From an uncultured Bacillaceae bacterium (lineage in GTDB: Bacteria; Bacillota; Bacilli; Bacillales; Pradoshiaceae): a stretch of DNA of 5,371 nucleotides. Positions within the stretch are counted from its first letter, which is position 1. Each line of letters starts with the position of its first letter. The notes beneath the pieces are model-generated. The model had not been told where the DNA came from. It searched no databases and was given only the letters and a program-made list of their open reading frames with translations. The stretch is from positions 1 to 5,371 of the forward strand of contig CAJGCH010000210.1 in NCBI GenBank assembly GCA_904501845.1. The letters run 5' to 3'. Positions 1-5,371 of the stretch are shown piece after piece. The position numbers and the translations under genes were made by a program.

Positions 1-1848
1 CTTGAGGTGCAAACGAGGGACCGAATTGCTCTTGTTGGTCGAAACGGTGCTGGCAAGTCCACTCTCTTGAAAATCATCGCCGGCACTCTTTCCCATGATG
101 GCGGCAATATCTTTATGCCGAAGGGGACGACAATCGGCTACCTCGCCCAGCATACGGGCCTGAATTCCACTCTCTCCATCTGGGATGAGATGCTGACTGT
201 GTTTGCTGATTTGCGAAAGCAGGAGGAAGACTTGCGCGCCTTGGAGAAATCTATGTCAAACCCTGACATATATAACGACAGCACTCGCTATGAGCGAATT
301 TTGAAAGACTATGATCACTTGCAGGAACAATTCAAGAACGCCGGAGGCTATCAGATGGAAAATGATATCCGCTCCGTCCTGCATGGCCTTAATTTTGCCG
401 ATTATGATTATGCTACTCCCGTCACTTCGCTTTCCGGGGGTCAGAAGACAAGACTTGCCCTCGGAAAGTTATTGCTGACGAAGCCGGACTTATTGATTCT
501 CGATGAACCGACGAACCATCTCGACATCGACACGCTCTCCTGGCTTGAGGGATATCTGCAATCCTATCCTGGCGCTATCCTGATTGTCTCCCATGACCGT
601 TACTTCCTTGATAAGGTCGTCAATCAGGTACTGGAGTTATCTCGTACATCCATTAGTAAGTATACAGGTAATTATAGCAAATACCTGGTCCAAAAGGCGG
701 AGGAATTTGAGCGCAACCAGAAGTTGTACGAAAAACAGCAGGATGAAATCGCTAAGCTGAGGGATTTCGTCCAGCGCAATATCGCGCGTGCCTCAACGAC
801 CAAACGGGCCCAGAGCCGTCAAAAACAGCTAGAAAGAATGGAGATGCTTGATCGTCCACAAGGGGATGAGAAGTCCGCAAACTTCTCCTTCCAGATTGAT
901 AAGCAAAGCGGCAATGAGGTCCTTCAAGCAAAGGATATTGCAATAGGATATGAGCAACCTGTCGCTAAATCAATCAATTTCCGCATCACACGGGGTGAAA
1001 GCATTGCCCTTATTGGGCCGAATGGAATCGGGAAGTCAACTCTTCTTAAGACCATTACGGACAGGCTCCCGTCCATCAGCGGCGAGTTCCAATTCGGAGC
1101 CAATGTTACAGTAGGCTACTATGATCAGGAGCAAGCGAACCTCTCCTCAAACAAAGCCGTGCTCAATGAGCTATGGGATGACTATCCTATGAGCCAGGAA
1201 AAAGACATTCGTTCCATTCTGGGAAACTTTCTTTTCAGTGGCGATGACGTCATGAAGAATGTTTCTACATTGAGCGGCGGTGAGAAGGCAAGACTTGCCC
1301 TATCAAAGCTGATGATGCAAAAAGCCAACCTGCTTATTCTCGATGAGCCAACAAACCATCTGGACCTTGACAGCAAGCTTGTCTTGGAGAACGCTCTTAT
1401 CGACTACCCCGGCACTTTGTTATTCGTTTCTCATGACCGCTACTTCATCAATCGGATTGCCGATAAGGTCATTGAAATGGGTCCAGAAGGCACCATAGAA
1501 TATCTTGGCGATTATGACTACTACGTTCAGAAGAAACAGGAGCAAGCCGAACTGGCTGAGCTCGAGAACAAACCGGCCGTGCCAGCCAATCAACAGACTG
1601 TGGAAAAGTCCTCCTATCAAGAGGATAAGGAAATGAAGAAACAAAATCGAAAGCGCCAGCGCCGTATCGAGGAACTGGAATCGGCCATCGAGACACTCGA
1701 GGAGGAAATCGCTGATTTTAATGAACAGCTTTGTGACCCTGATGTCTATCAAGACCATCAGAGAACATTAGAAATCCAAGAGAAGCTCACTGCAACCGAA
1801 ACGAAAATGGAAGAATTAATGGAGGAATGGACGATTCTTCAAGACTAA
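1..1848 (+). CDS. ydiF: ABC-F family ATPase (YdiF-like), 5' end cut off by window edge
   Basis: This is a soluble twin-ATPase of the ABC-F family, whose members bind the ribosomal E site and act on stalled or mispaused translation; it has no transmembrane domain and is not a transporter. Two ATP-binding cassettes are visible. NBD1 has Walker A GRNGAGKST (37-63), signature LSGGQ (430-444), Walker B LLILDEP (490-510) and switch histidine in SHDRYF (592-594). NBD2 has GPNGIGKST (1015-1041), LSGGE (1270-1284), LLILDEP (1330-1350) and SHDRYF (His at 1432-1434). Between them a charged helical linker (about 718-870, with RASTTKRAQSR) corresponds to the P-site-tRNA interaction segment. A Lys/Glu-rich coiled coil (about 1615-1840) forms the C terminus. 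The frame is open to base 1, and the GTG at 7 sits inside conserved sequence (LEVQTRDRIALVGRNG), so the true start lies upstream and about 25 residues are missing. Both sites look catalytically intact. The exact cellular role of YdiF-type ABC-F proteins is not settled, and the gene converges on the tsa operon. Confidence 0.95.
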   Translation, partial: LEVQTRDRIALVGRNGAGKSTLLKIIAGTLSHDGGNIFMPKGTTIGYLAQHTGLNSTLSIWDEMLTVFADLRKQEEDLRALEKSMSNPDIYNDSTRYERILKDYDHLQEQFKNAGGYQMENDIRSVLHGLNFADYDYATPVTSLSGGQKTRLALGKLLLTKPDLLILDEPTNHLDIDTLSWLEGYLQSYPGAILIVSHDRYFLDKVVNQVLELSRTSISKYTGNYSKYLVQKAEEFERNQKLYEKQQDEIAKLRDFVQRNIARASTTKRAQSRQKQLERMEMLDRPQGDEKSANFSFQIDKQSGNEVLQAKDIAIGYEQPVAKSINFRITRGESIALIGPNGIGKSTLLKTITDRLPSISGEFQFGANVTVGYYDQEQANLSSNKAVLNELWDDYPMSQEKDIRSILGNFLFSGDDVMKNVSTLSGGEKARLALSKLMMQKANLLILDEPTNHLDLDSKLVLENALIDYPGTLLFVSHDRYFINRIADKVIEMGPEGTIEYLGDYDYYVQKKQEQAELAELENKPAVPANQQTVEKSSYQEDKEMKKQNRKRQRRIEELESAIETLEEEIADFNEQLCDPDVYQDHQRTLEIQEKLTATETKMEELMEEWTILQD

Positions 1849-1849
1849 T

Positions 1850-1880
1850 AAAACGGGTCTGACTTCGGACCCGTTTTTTA
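1850..1880 (+). terminator. Rho-independent terminator of the ABC-F gene
   Basis: Two bases after the TAA stop, AAAACGGGTC (1850-1859) pairs perfectly with GACCCGTTTT (1868-1877). The hairpin extends inward by a G-T and a G-C pair around an ACTT loop, and a run of six T follows (1874-1879). The A-rich left flank gives it some bidirectional potential, but the position suits the plus-strand gene. Confidence 0.93.
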
Positions 1881-1889
1881 TCAACAAAT

Positions 1890-2002
1890 TTACCCACAGA
1901 CAGTTCATAACTATATCAGGTATTCAACTAATTTTTCCACATTATCCACAGATATCGAAACTATTATCCACAGAATCTGTGCATAACTCACACTTATCCA
2001 CA
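1890..2002. promoter_or_regulatory. DnaA-box cluster in the convergent intergenic region
   Basis: Four exact matches to the DnaA box TTATNCACA lie within 61 bp: TTATCCACA at 1942-1950, 1964-1972 and 1994-2002 on the plus strand, and TTATGCACA at 1978-1986 on the minus strand. Two one-mismatch boxes precede them: TTACCCACA at 1890-1898 and TTTTCCACA at 1933-1941, the latter directly abutting the first perfect box. The site lies between two genes that end towards each other and is bracketed by terminators, so it is unlikely to be a promoter operator. A role in binding or titrating the replication initiator DnaA is the natural reading. From memory, B. subtilis chromatin studies list the gcp (tsaD) locus among its few DnaA-box clusters, so this appears to be a conserved site. 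No AT-rich unwinding element or dnaA/dnaN gene is seen, so it is not called oriC. Confidence 0.88.
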
Positions 2003-2049
2003 GTCACTTTAGAACTTTCTGTATTTTTAGACCGAAGTCGATTGGGGAT

Positions 2050-2084
2050 AAAAAAATAGCCGCTGTAACAGCGGCCATTTTTTT
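2050..2084. terminator. Bidirectional rho-independent terminator after tsaD
   Basis: GCCGCTG (2059-2065) pairs perfectly with CAGCGGC (2069-2075) around a TAA loop. Seven A (2050-2056) lie on one side and seven T (2078-2084) on the other, so the hairpin has a U-tract in either direction. It begins three bases past the tsaD stop codon (2088-2090) and should end the tsaE-tsaB-rimI-tsaD transcript. It would also stop any plus-strand read-through from the ABC-F gene. Confidence 0.93.
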
Positions 2085-2087
2085 GAA

Positions 2088-3104
2088 TTATTCTAAGTCC
2101 AACCCCGGATTGGCGTTCAAATCCATGCCCGCACGTCTTCCTTGGTCATAGGCAATGCTTCCAGCTGCCCCAATCATGACCGCATTATCTGTGCATAAGT
2201 ATAATGGCGGGATAATTAGTTCAATGTTTTGCTTCTCATGGAAGGCTTCTTGTAATCTGGTCCTTAATCCTTTGTTGGCTGCGACTCCTCCAGCAAGCAG
2301 GACTTGTTTTACACCATATTGCTCTGCTGCCTTCAATGTCTTTGTAACAAGGACATCAATGACGCTTTCCTGGAAGCTGCAAGCGAGATCCTCCGGCGCG
2401 ATTGTCTCTCCTTTTTGCGAAGCATTGTGCAGTGTATTGATAACAGCAGATTTTAACCCACTGAAGCTGAAATCGTAGGAATCCTCTTCAAGCCATGCGC
2501 GCGGCAATTTCACTGTTGGCTCTCCTTCATGGGCCAGACGGTCAATATGAGGTCCGCCTGGATATGGGAGCTTCAAGGTGCGCGCCACCTTATCATACGC
2601 CTCTCCTGCGGCGTCATCCCGTGTCTCACCGATAACTTCAAATGAACCATGCTCACGCATCAGCACGAGCTCTGTATGCCCTCCTGAGACGACGAGAGCA
2701 AGCAGCGGGAACTGAAACTCCGTCAAGATTCGGTTCGCATAGATATGACCGGCAATATGATGGACATTTACCAATGGCTTCCCATGCGCAAAAGCCATCG
2801 CCTTGGCGGCATTCACGCCAATCAAGAGAGCCCCTACAAGGCCAGGTCCCTCAGTCACGGCAATCGCATCAATGTCCTCCCATGTGAGGTCTGCCTGCTC
2901 TAATGCCTCTTCTACAACGACCGTAATAGCCTCCACATGATGCCTTGAGGCAATCTCCGGCACTACTCCCCCAAAGCGCTTATGACTCTCAATTTGCGAG
3001 GCTACCACGTTTGCGAGAACCTCCCGGCCATCCTTGATAATCGCTGCAGCCGTTTCATCACAGCTTGTTTCTATCGCTAATATTACTTGTTCCTTCTTTA
3101 CCAT
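2088..3104 (-). CDS. tsaD: tRNA N6-adenosine threonylcarbamoyltransferase TsaD
   Basis: TsaD (formerly Gcp/YgjD/Kae1) transfers the threonylcarbamoyl group from threonylcarbamoyl-AMP to A37 of tRNAs reading ANN codons, working in the cytoplasm with TsaB and TsaE. The 338-residue product has the ASKHA nucleotide-binding fold: IETSCDETAA near residues 11-20, VSGGHTELVL (139-148), YPGGPHIDRLA (181-191), FSFSGLKSA (212-220) and AGGVAANKGL (271-280). The metal ligands are visible as H116 and H120 in HHIAGH and D306 in CTDNAVM. Length is normal for the family (about 340). The frame extends upstream to an ATG at 3116, but the ATG at 3104 is preferred: it follows a GGTGG-type ribosome site, gives the usual MVKKEQVILAIETSCDET-like N terminus, and the upstream ATG has no ribosome site. 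It overlaps the end of rimI by 7 bp, suggesting translational coupling, and is the last gene of the operon. Confidence 0.97.
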   Translation of the reverse strand: MVKKEQVILAIETSCDETAAAIIKDGREVLANVVASQIESHKRFGGVVPEIASRHHVEAITVVVEEALEQADLTWEDIDAIAVTEGPGLVGALLIGVNAAKAMAFAHGKPLVNVHHIAGHIYANRILTEFQFPLLALVVSGGHTELVLMREHGSFEVIGETRDDAAGEAYDKVARTLKLPYPGGPHIDRLAHEGEPTVKLPRAWLEEDSYDFSFSGLKSAVINTLHNASQKGETIAPEDLACSFQESVIDVLVTKTLKAAEQYGVKQVLLAGGVAANKGLRTRLQEAFHEKQNIELIIPPLYLCTDNAVMIGAAGSIAYDQGRRAGMDLNANPGLDLE

Positions 3105-3553
3105 AATTCCACCCACATAACTAAGGCATCTTCCATATTATCCGTGTAGTAATTCTTTCGGATACCGCCTTCTTGAAATCCCATTTTTCGATATAATCTC
3201 TGTGCACCATGGTTCGTCACCCTTACCTCAAGGGTCATCCGCTTGACGCCCATGCTTTTAGCCTTCGCCATCATACGGATCATTAGCTCCTCACCAAGGC
3301 CATACCCTCTATAAGCTGGCAAGATAGCAATATTTGTGATATGTCCCTCATCTAATATGACCCATTGCCCGCCATAGCCGATTACACGCCCCCTGTCTTC
3401 AACGACAAGATAAACTGCATATTGGTTATTCACCAGTTCATTATAAAAGGCTTCCCGGCTCCAAGGCAAAGTAAAGGAGGCATGTTCAACATCCATTACA
3501 TCGTCTAGATCCTCTAGTGTCATTGTCCGAAACATCACAGTATGATTCGCCAT
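3098..3553 (-). CDS. rimI: GNAT-family protein N-terminal acetyltransferase RimI
   Basis: RimI uses acetyl-CoA to acetylate protein N termini; the classic substrate in E. coli is ribosomal protein bS18, and the Bacillus substrate range is less certain. The 151-residue product has a single GNAT domain. It has the N-terminal strand and HASFTLPWS substrate-side segment (residues 24-32), the acetyl-CoA loop RGYGLG (82-87), and the C-terminal motif LEVRVTNHGAQRLYRKMGF. In that motif E109 and Y121 match the catalytic Glu and Tyr known for RimI. The frame is open upstream to an ATG at 3583, but the ATG at 3553 is chosen. It shares one base with the tsaB stop (TGATG), is preceded by AGAGGG at seven bases, and removes ten atypical residues. 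The overlaps with tsaB and tsaD indicate co-translation in the tsa operon. Confidence 0.95.
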   Translation of the reverse strand: MANHTVMFRTMTLEDLDDVMDVEHASFTLPWSREAFYNELVNNQYAVYLVVEDRGRVIGYGGQWVILDEGHITNIAILPAYRGYGLGEELMIRMMAKAKSMGVKRMTLEVRVTNHGAQRLYRKMGFQEGGIRKNYYTDNMEDALVMWVELW

Positions 3554-4251
3554 CACTCTTCCCTCTCTTGAGCTTCTAACCACTTCGCCTCTGCTTCTGC
3601 TAAGCGCACATAATTCGGAACAAAAGAATGAATCTCTTCTGCATCCCTTTGCATTCCAAGCATCGCCAGCTCCCCTGGACGGGCGTGATGAAGTGATGCG
3701 GGTGCAAGAACAGCTCGTTCTCCAAGTGCTTCCTTAAATGTTTCCTCATGAAGCAAAGCATCGCTTCCGACGAAGAGAACTGGCTCATTCAATTCCTTCA
3801 ATCCCTCAACGAAGTCCTTCGCAAGCAAGTTTTGGTCATCCTGCACTCGGGTAACCTCCCCATTCTCAGCTTTAAATAAGGCCGTATACAACTGACCTCT
3901 GCGGGCATCAAACAATGGGCATACATATCCATTAAAGTAGCGCCCGTTCAGAGCCAGTACCTCAAGACTTGAAATGCCGACAAGCTCAATCCCTAGGCTC
4001 CAGGCAAGTGACTTTGCGATTGTTACGCCAATCCGCACACCCGTATATGAGCCTGGTCCTTTAGCAACGACGATTCGGTCAATGTCAGAGGGCTTCATAC
4101 CGCACTCTTTAAGCAATGCCTCTACAGTAGGCATTGCTCTCACGGAATGGTTTCTCTTTGTATAGGTTAATTGTTCTCCAATTATACCCAACTCATTAGC
4201 AACAGCCACTCCCAGAACATTCGTAGATGTATCAATGGCTAATACATTCAT
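3553..4251 (-). CDS. tsaB: tRNA threonylcarbamoyladenosine biosynthesis protein TsaB
   Basis: TsaB is a catalytically inactive TsaD relative that dimerises with TsaD and scaffolds the t6A-forming complex together with TsaE. The 232-residue product starts with the ASKHA strand MNVLAIDTSTNVLGVAV and carries NHSVRAMPTVEALL (about 34-47), the family hallmark KGPGSYTGVRIG (64-75) and DARRGQLYTALF (115-126). It lacks the HxxxH metal site of TsaD, as expected. The length matches the B. subtilis protein (about 229). The start ATG overlaps the tsaE stop as ATGA (4248-4251), with a good GAGGAG ribosome site eight bases upstream, which lies inside the tsaE 3' end. The stop overlaps rimI by one base. Confidence 0.96.
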   Translation of the reverse strand: MNVLAIDTSTNVLGVAVANELGIIGEQLTYTKRNHSVRAMPTVEALLKECGMKPSDIDRIVVAKGPGSYTGVRIGVTIAKSLAWSLGIELVGISSLEVLALNGRYFNGYVCPLFDARRGQLYTALFKAENGEVTRVQDDQNLLAKDFVEGLKELNEPVLFVGSDALLHEETFKEALGERAVLAPASLHHARPGELAMLGMQRDAEEIHSFVPNYVRLAEAEAKWLEAQEREE

Positions 4252-4709
4252 TCAAAAATCTCCTCACACAACTTTTCATAAAATTCCCCTTGGGGTTCAG
4301 CCTTAATTCTGCGCTGCTCATCCCCTTCGTGATATAAATAGAGGGTCAGCAGTTCATCTGGCAATTGAGTCTTAATCAGATGTGCCCATTCCACAATGGT
4401 GACCCCATCTCCTTCAAAATACTCTTCAAAACCGAAATCCTCATCCTCATTCTCAATTCTATATACATCCATATGATATAGCGGCATATTCCCTTTGTAT
4501 TGTTTCATAATCGTAAACGTCGGACTATTTACCGTCCGTGTTACACCAAGACTCTTCGCGATTCCTTTCGTGAAGGTCGTCTTGCCTGCGCCTAGGTCTC
4601 CCTCAAGCGCCACCACTGAACCGGGAACAAGACGTCTGCCAATCTCCTCGGCAAGCTGCCTCGTCTCCTGCTCGTTCTTACAAATTAATTGATACTCGGT
4701 CACAGTCAT
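4248..4709 (-). CDS. tsaE: tRNA threonylcarbamoyladenosine biosynthesis ATPase TsaE
   Basis: TsaE is the small P-loop ATPase that binds the TsaB-TsaD complex and drives its turnover during t6A37 synthesis. The 153-residue product has Walker A GDLGAGKT (37-44), the switch segment NSPTFTI (61-67), LYHMDVYR with D81, and VEWAH (106-110), all family landmarks. It is the first gene of the operon seen here and ends by overlapping tsaB (ATGA). The start is uncertain. The ATG at 4709 has a ribosome site (AAAGCATGGTGA, close to AAAGGAGGTGA) abutting it, which is too near. The in-frame GTG two codons later (4703) stands nine bases after the GG and is better spaced. The choice changes only two residues. 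Confidence 0.95.
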   Translation of the reverse strand: MTVTEYQLICKNEQETRQLAEEIGRRLVPGSVVALEGDLGAGKTTFTKGIAKSLGVTRTVNSPTFTIMKQYKGNMPLYHMDVYRIENEDEDFGFEEYFEGDGVTIVEWAHLIKTQLPDELLTLYLYHEGDEQRRIKAEPQGEFYEKLCEEIFE

Positions 4710-4731
4710 TCACCATGCTTTATATTTTATT

Positions 4732-4761
4732 ATTAAAGTTTACCTTATTTTTGTGCGTAAA
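4732..4761 (-). promoter_or_regulatory. Possible sigma-A promoter for the tsaE operon
   Basis: On the minus strand TTTACG (4761-4756; consensus TTGACA) is followed 18 bp later by TTTAAT (4737-4732; consensus TATAAT) in an AT-rich setting. A start site near 4725 would give a leader of about 16-22 bases before tsaE. The spacing is acceptable and the hexamers are imperfect. The call is inferred from position and sequence only, and the region is AT-rich enough to give chance matches. Confidence 0.35.
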
Positions 4762-4784
4762 GCCAATTTACCTTTATGGCTTTA
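4758..4784. repeat. Inverted repeat upstream of tsaE
   Basis: TAAAGCCA (4758-4765) and TGGCTTTA (4777-4784) form a perfect 8-bp inverted repeat with an 11-base loop. Neither strand has a T-run after it, so it is not a terminator. It overlaps the -35 side of the candidate tsaE promoter and could be an operator. A related direct repeat, TTTACCTT, occurs at 4739-4746 and 4767-4774 (28 bp apart). Confidence 0.45.
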
Positions 4785-4930
4785 GGATTTCTAGTAATCA
4801 TATATTTATTATTTGATTTTATGTGTGTTTTTGCAGGATAAGAAGATTTCCCTTGCTTATTGCACATCCTTGAATTTTATCGCCTTCTATCTGTTATTCA
4901 ATTTAGAGGGATAGCATGGGAAACCAGCTT

Positions 4931-5064
4931 TCGCCCTTACGCTGAATAAATCGCCCATAAAATAAGCTGTTCGCCCTTAAATCGGCTGTTTTCGCCCTTA
5001 ACTGGGAGAAATTCGCCCATAAATCTAGATTTTCCGCCCTTAAATAGTGCGAAATCGCCCATAA
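4931..5064. repeat. Seven-copy phased array of a TCGCCCWTAA motif
   Basis: The motif TCGCCC(A/T)TAA starts at 4931, 4951, 4971, 4992, 5013, 5034 and 5055, giving a period of 20, 20, 21, 21, 21 and 21 bp. Copies 2, 5 and 7 read CCCATAA and the others CCCTTA(A); copy 1 ends TTAC and copy 6 begins with C. The 10-11 bases between copies are AT-rich and not conserved. On the minus strand the motif reads TTAWGGGCGA. A spacing of two DNA helical turns places all copies on one face of the helix. The function is unknown: a protein-binding array, a minisatellite-like repeat, or the remains of coding heptads are all possible. Confidence 0.9.
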
Positions 5065-5107
5065 ACCGTGAAAATACGGCTATATTAATGGAAAAATAAA
5101 AGCCCAT
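4937..5107 (-). CDS. Speculative 56-residue ORF with 7-residue repeats
   Basis: Because the phased array is mostly 21 bp per unit, its minus strand stays open and encodes heptad-like units such as RFMGD, LFKGG, RFMGE, PVKGE and RFKGE. The ORF runs from ATG at 5107 to TAA at 4937. Frame is lost after the last 20-bp spacing, where the ORF ends. No convincing ribosome site precedes the ATG (TTGAG only), though the start overlaps the stop of a 22-codon ORF as TAATG. No family is recognised. It may simply be a by-product of a nucleotide repeat. Confidence 0.15.
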   Translation of the reverse strand: MGFYFSINIAVFSRFMGDFALFKGGKSRFMGEFLPVKGENSRFKGEQLILWAIYSA

Positions 5108-5175
5108 TATTGCTCAATCATCAAAAAAAGCAAGCTAAGGCAGTTTTCCATCCGTTTTTCACCTATCTTCTTCAT
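5107..5175 (-). CDS. Speculative 22-residue small ORF with good ribosome site
   Basis: ATG at 5175 is preceded by AGGGGTG (5186-5180), an anti-SD match with six bases between AGGGG and the ATG. The peptide begins MKKIGEKRMENC and continues with a hydrophobic stretch LSLLFLMI before EQ and TAA (5109-5107), so it has a basic head and a short hydrophobic tail, too short for a clear membrane span. The stop shares a base with the start of the following 56-residue ORF. No family is recognised; a chance ORF is quite possible. Confidence 0.25.
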   Translation of the reverse strand: MKKIGEKRMENCLSLLFLMIEQ

Positions 5176-5232
5176 AAAACACCCCTAATGACGCCGTTTT
5201 GGTTTGAGGGCATCTCATCGATGCACAAACAA

Positions 5233-5250
5233 TCATATGTAATTATATGA
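5233..5250. repeat. AT-rich palindrome containing TATAAT
   Basis: TCATAT (5233-5238) and ATATGA (5245-5250) are a perfect 6-bp inverted repeat separated by six bases. The minus strand of its right half reads TATAAT (5247-5242), a perfect -10 hexamer, but no good -35 lies 16-18 bp upstream. It could be an operator or promoter element between the 5S-like RNA and the small ORFs. Confidence 0.3.
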
Positions 5251-5265
5251 ACACAATAAAAAACA

Positions 5266-5361
5266 GCTTATCAATGAACTGGGTTCACAGGGGACGCCCG
5301 CCCCAACTGCCATCGGCGCGAGAGCTTACCTTTTATGTTTGGAACCCAACCGGCGATAAGC
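5266..5361 (-). ncRNA. 5S rRNA-like element (degenerate copy or 5S mimic)
   Basis: Read on the minus strand, this 96-base element contains TAAGCTCT (5328-5321), GCGCCGATGG (5319-5310) and CCCCTGTGA (5293-5285) in the order and near-spacing of Bacillus 5S rRNA. A further ungapped 30-base stretch (about 5353-5324) agrees at about 19 positions with the B. subtilis 5S loop B/helix III region as I remember it. It is about 20 bases shorter than a true 5S (about 116) and lacks normal helix I and II sequences. Two other perfect stems close it instead: GCTTATC with GATAAGC (5361-5355/5272-5266) and TGGGTTC with GAACCCA (5348-5342/5286-5280). A run of six T follows (5263-5258), resembling a terminator. 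It is not a functional 5S gene. It is either a decaying 5S copy next to an rRNA operon or a 5S-derived RNA. Confidence 0.6.
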
Positions 5362-5371
5362 GGCGGATCTC

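Larger units (their letters stand above)
4710..5371. other. Long intergenic stretch upstream of tsaE
   Basis: About 660 bases hold no ordinary protein gene on either strand. From left to right they contain a putative tsaE promoter with an overlapping inverted repeat (4732-4784), an AT-rich section in which I see nothing recognisable (about 4785-4930), a phased repeat array (4931-5064), two small speculative minus-strand ORFs (4937-5175), an AT-rich palindrome (5233-5250) and a 5S rRNA-like element at the right edge. In B. subtilis, from memory, thiL lies directly upstream of tsaE with an rRNA operon nearby. Here no trace of thiL is visible, so it is either lost or elsewhere. Confidence 0.8.

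Noticed and set aside
1420..1758. Antisense ORF of 112 codons within the ABC-F gene
   Set aside because: It lies opposite strongly conserved ABC-F coding sequence, including the second switch histidine, and has no recognisable domain; other antisense ORFs inside tsaD, tsaB and tsaE were dismissed likewise.
1880..2050. Chromosomal replication origin
   Set aside because: There are DnaA boxes but no clear AT-rich unwinding element and no dnaA or dnaN next to it; the flanking genes match a known oriC-distal locus.
3554..3583. Longer RimI start at 3583
   Set aside because: It would add ten atypical residues and a 31-bp overlap with tsaB; the ATG at 3553 has a spaced ribosome site and one-base overlap.
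4915..4944. Plus-strand mini-ORF after AGAGGG
   Set aside because: Only nine codons (ATG at 4915), running into the repeat array, with no downstream gene to regulate on that strand.
4931..5064. CRISPR array
   Set aside because: The repeat core is only about 10 bp and the spacers 10-11 bp, far below CRISPR dimensions, and no cas gene is present.
5266..5371. Functional 5S rRNA gene
   Set aside because: It is about 20 bases short, and invariant positions in loop C and helices I-II are lost, so it is called 5S-like only.
5258..5371. Known riboswitch (TPP, SAM, lysine, cobalamin, fluoride)
   Set aside because: None of the conserved core motifs of these classes that I could recall is present; the 5S match explains the conserved blocks better.

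Overview
The window looks like chromosomal DNA from a Bacillaceae-type firmicute. The proteins closely resemble Bacillus subtilis YdiF, TsaD (Gcp), RimI, TsaB and TsaE. The Shine-Dalgarno sequences are AGGAGG-like, and the gene order matches the B. subtilis ydiB-ydiC-ydiD-gcp region facing ydiF. The genus cannot be fixed from this alone.

Layout: 1-1848 (+) is an ABC-F ribosome-associated ATPase whose first ~25 residues lie off the left edge. It ends at a strong terminator (1850-1880). The gap to the next gene (about 1881-2049) holds a dense cluster of DnaA boxes, and a bidirectional terminator (2050-2084) closes its other side. From 4709 down to 2088 the minus strand carries a tightly overlapping operon, tsaE-tsaB-rimI-tsaD. 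TsaB, TsaD and TsaE are the bacterial proteins that transfer the threonylcarbamoyl group made by TsaC/YwlC onto A37 of ANN-decoding tRNAs. RimI is the N-terminal acetyltransferase usually encoded with them. The ABC-F gene converges on this operon.

Right of 4709 there are about 660 bases with no ordinary gene. In B. subtilis, as I recall it, thiL sits at this position, but it is not seen here. The stretch contains a possible tsaE promoter with an inverted repeat, a seven-copy array of a TCGCCCWTAA motif at 20-21 bp spacing, two short overlapping minus-strand ORFs (speculative), an AT-rich palindrome, and at the right edge a shortened, diverged 5S rRNA-like sequence (minus strand). The latter has perfect complementary closing stems and a T-tract.

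The genes themselves are housekeeping genes. The points worth a second look are the DnaA-box cluster insulated between two terminators, the helically phased repeat array, and the 5S-like element. Comparisons to B. subtilis are from memory and were not computed.
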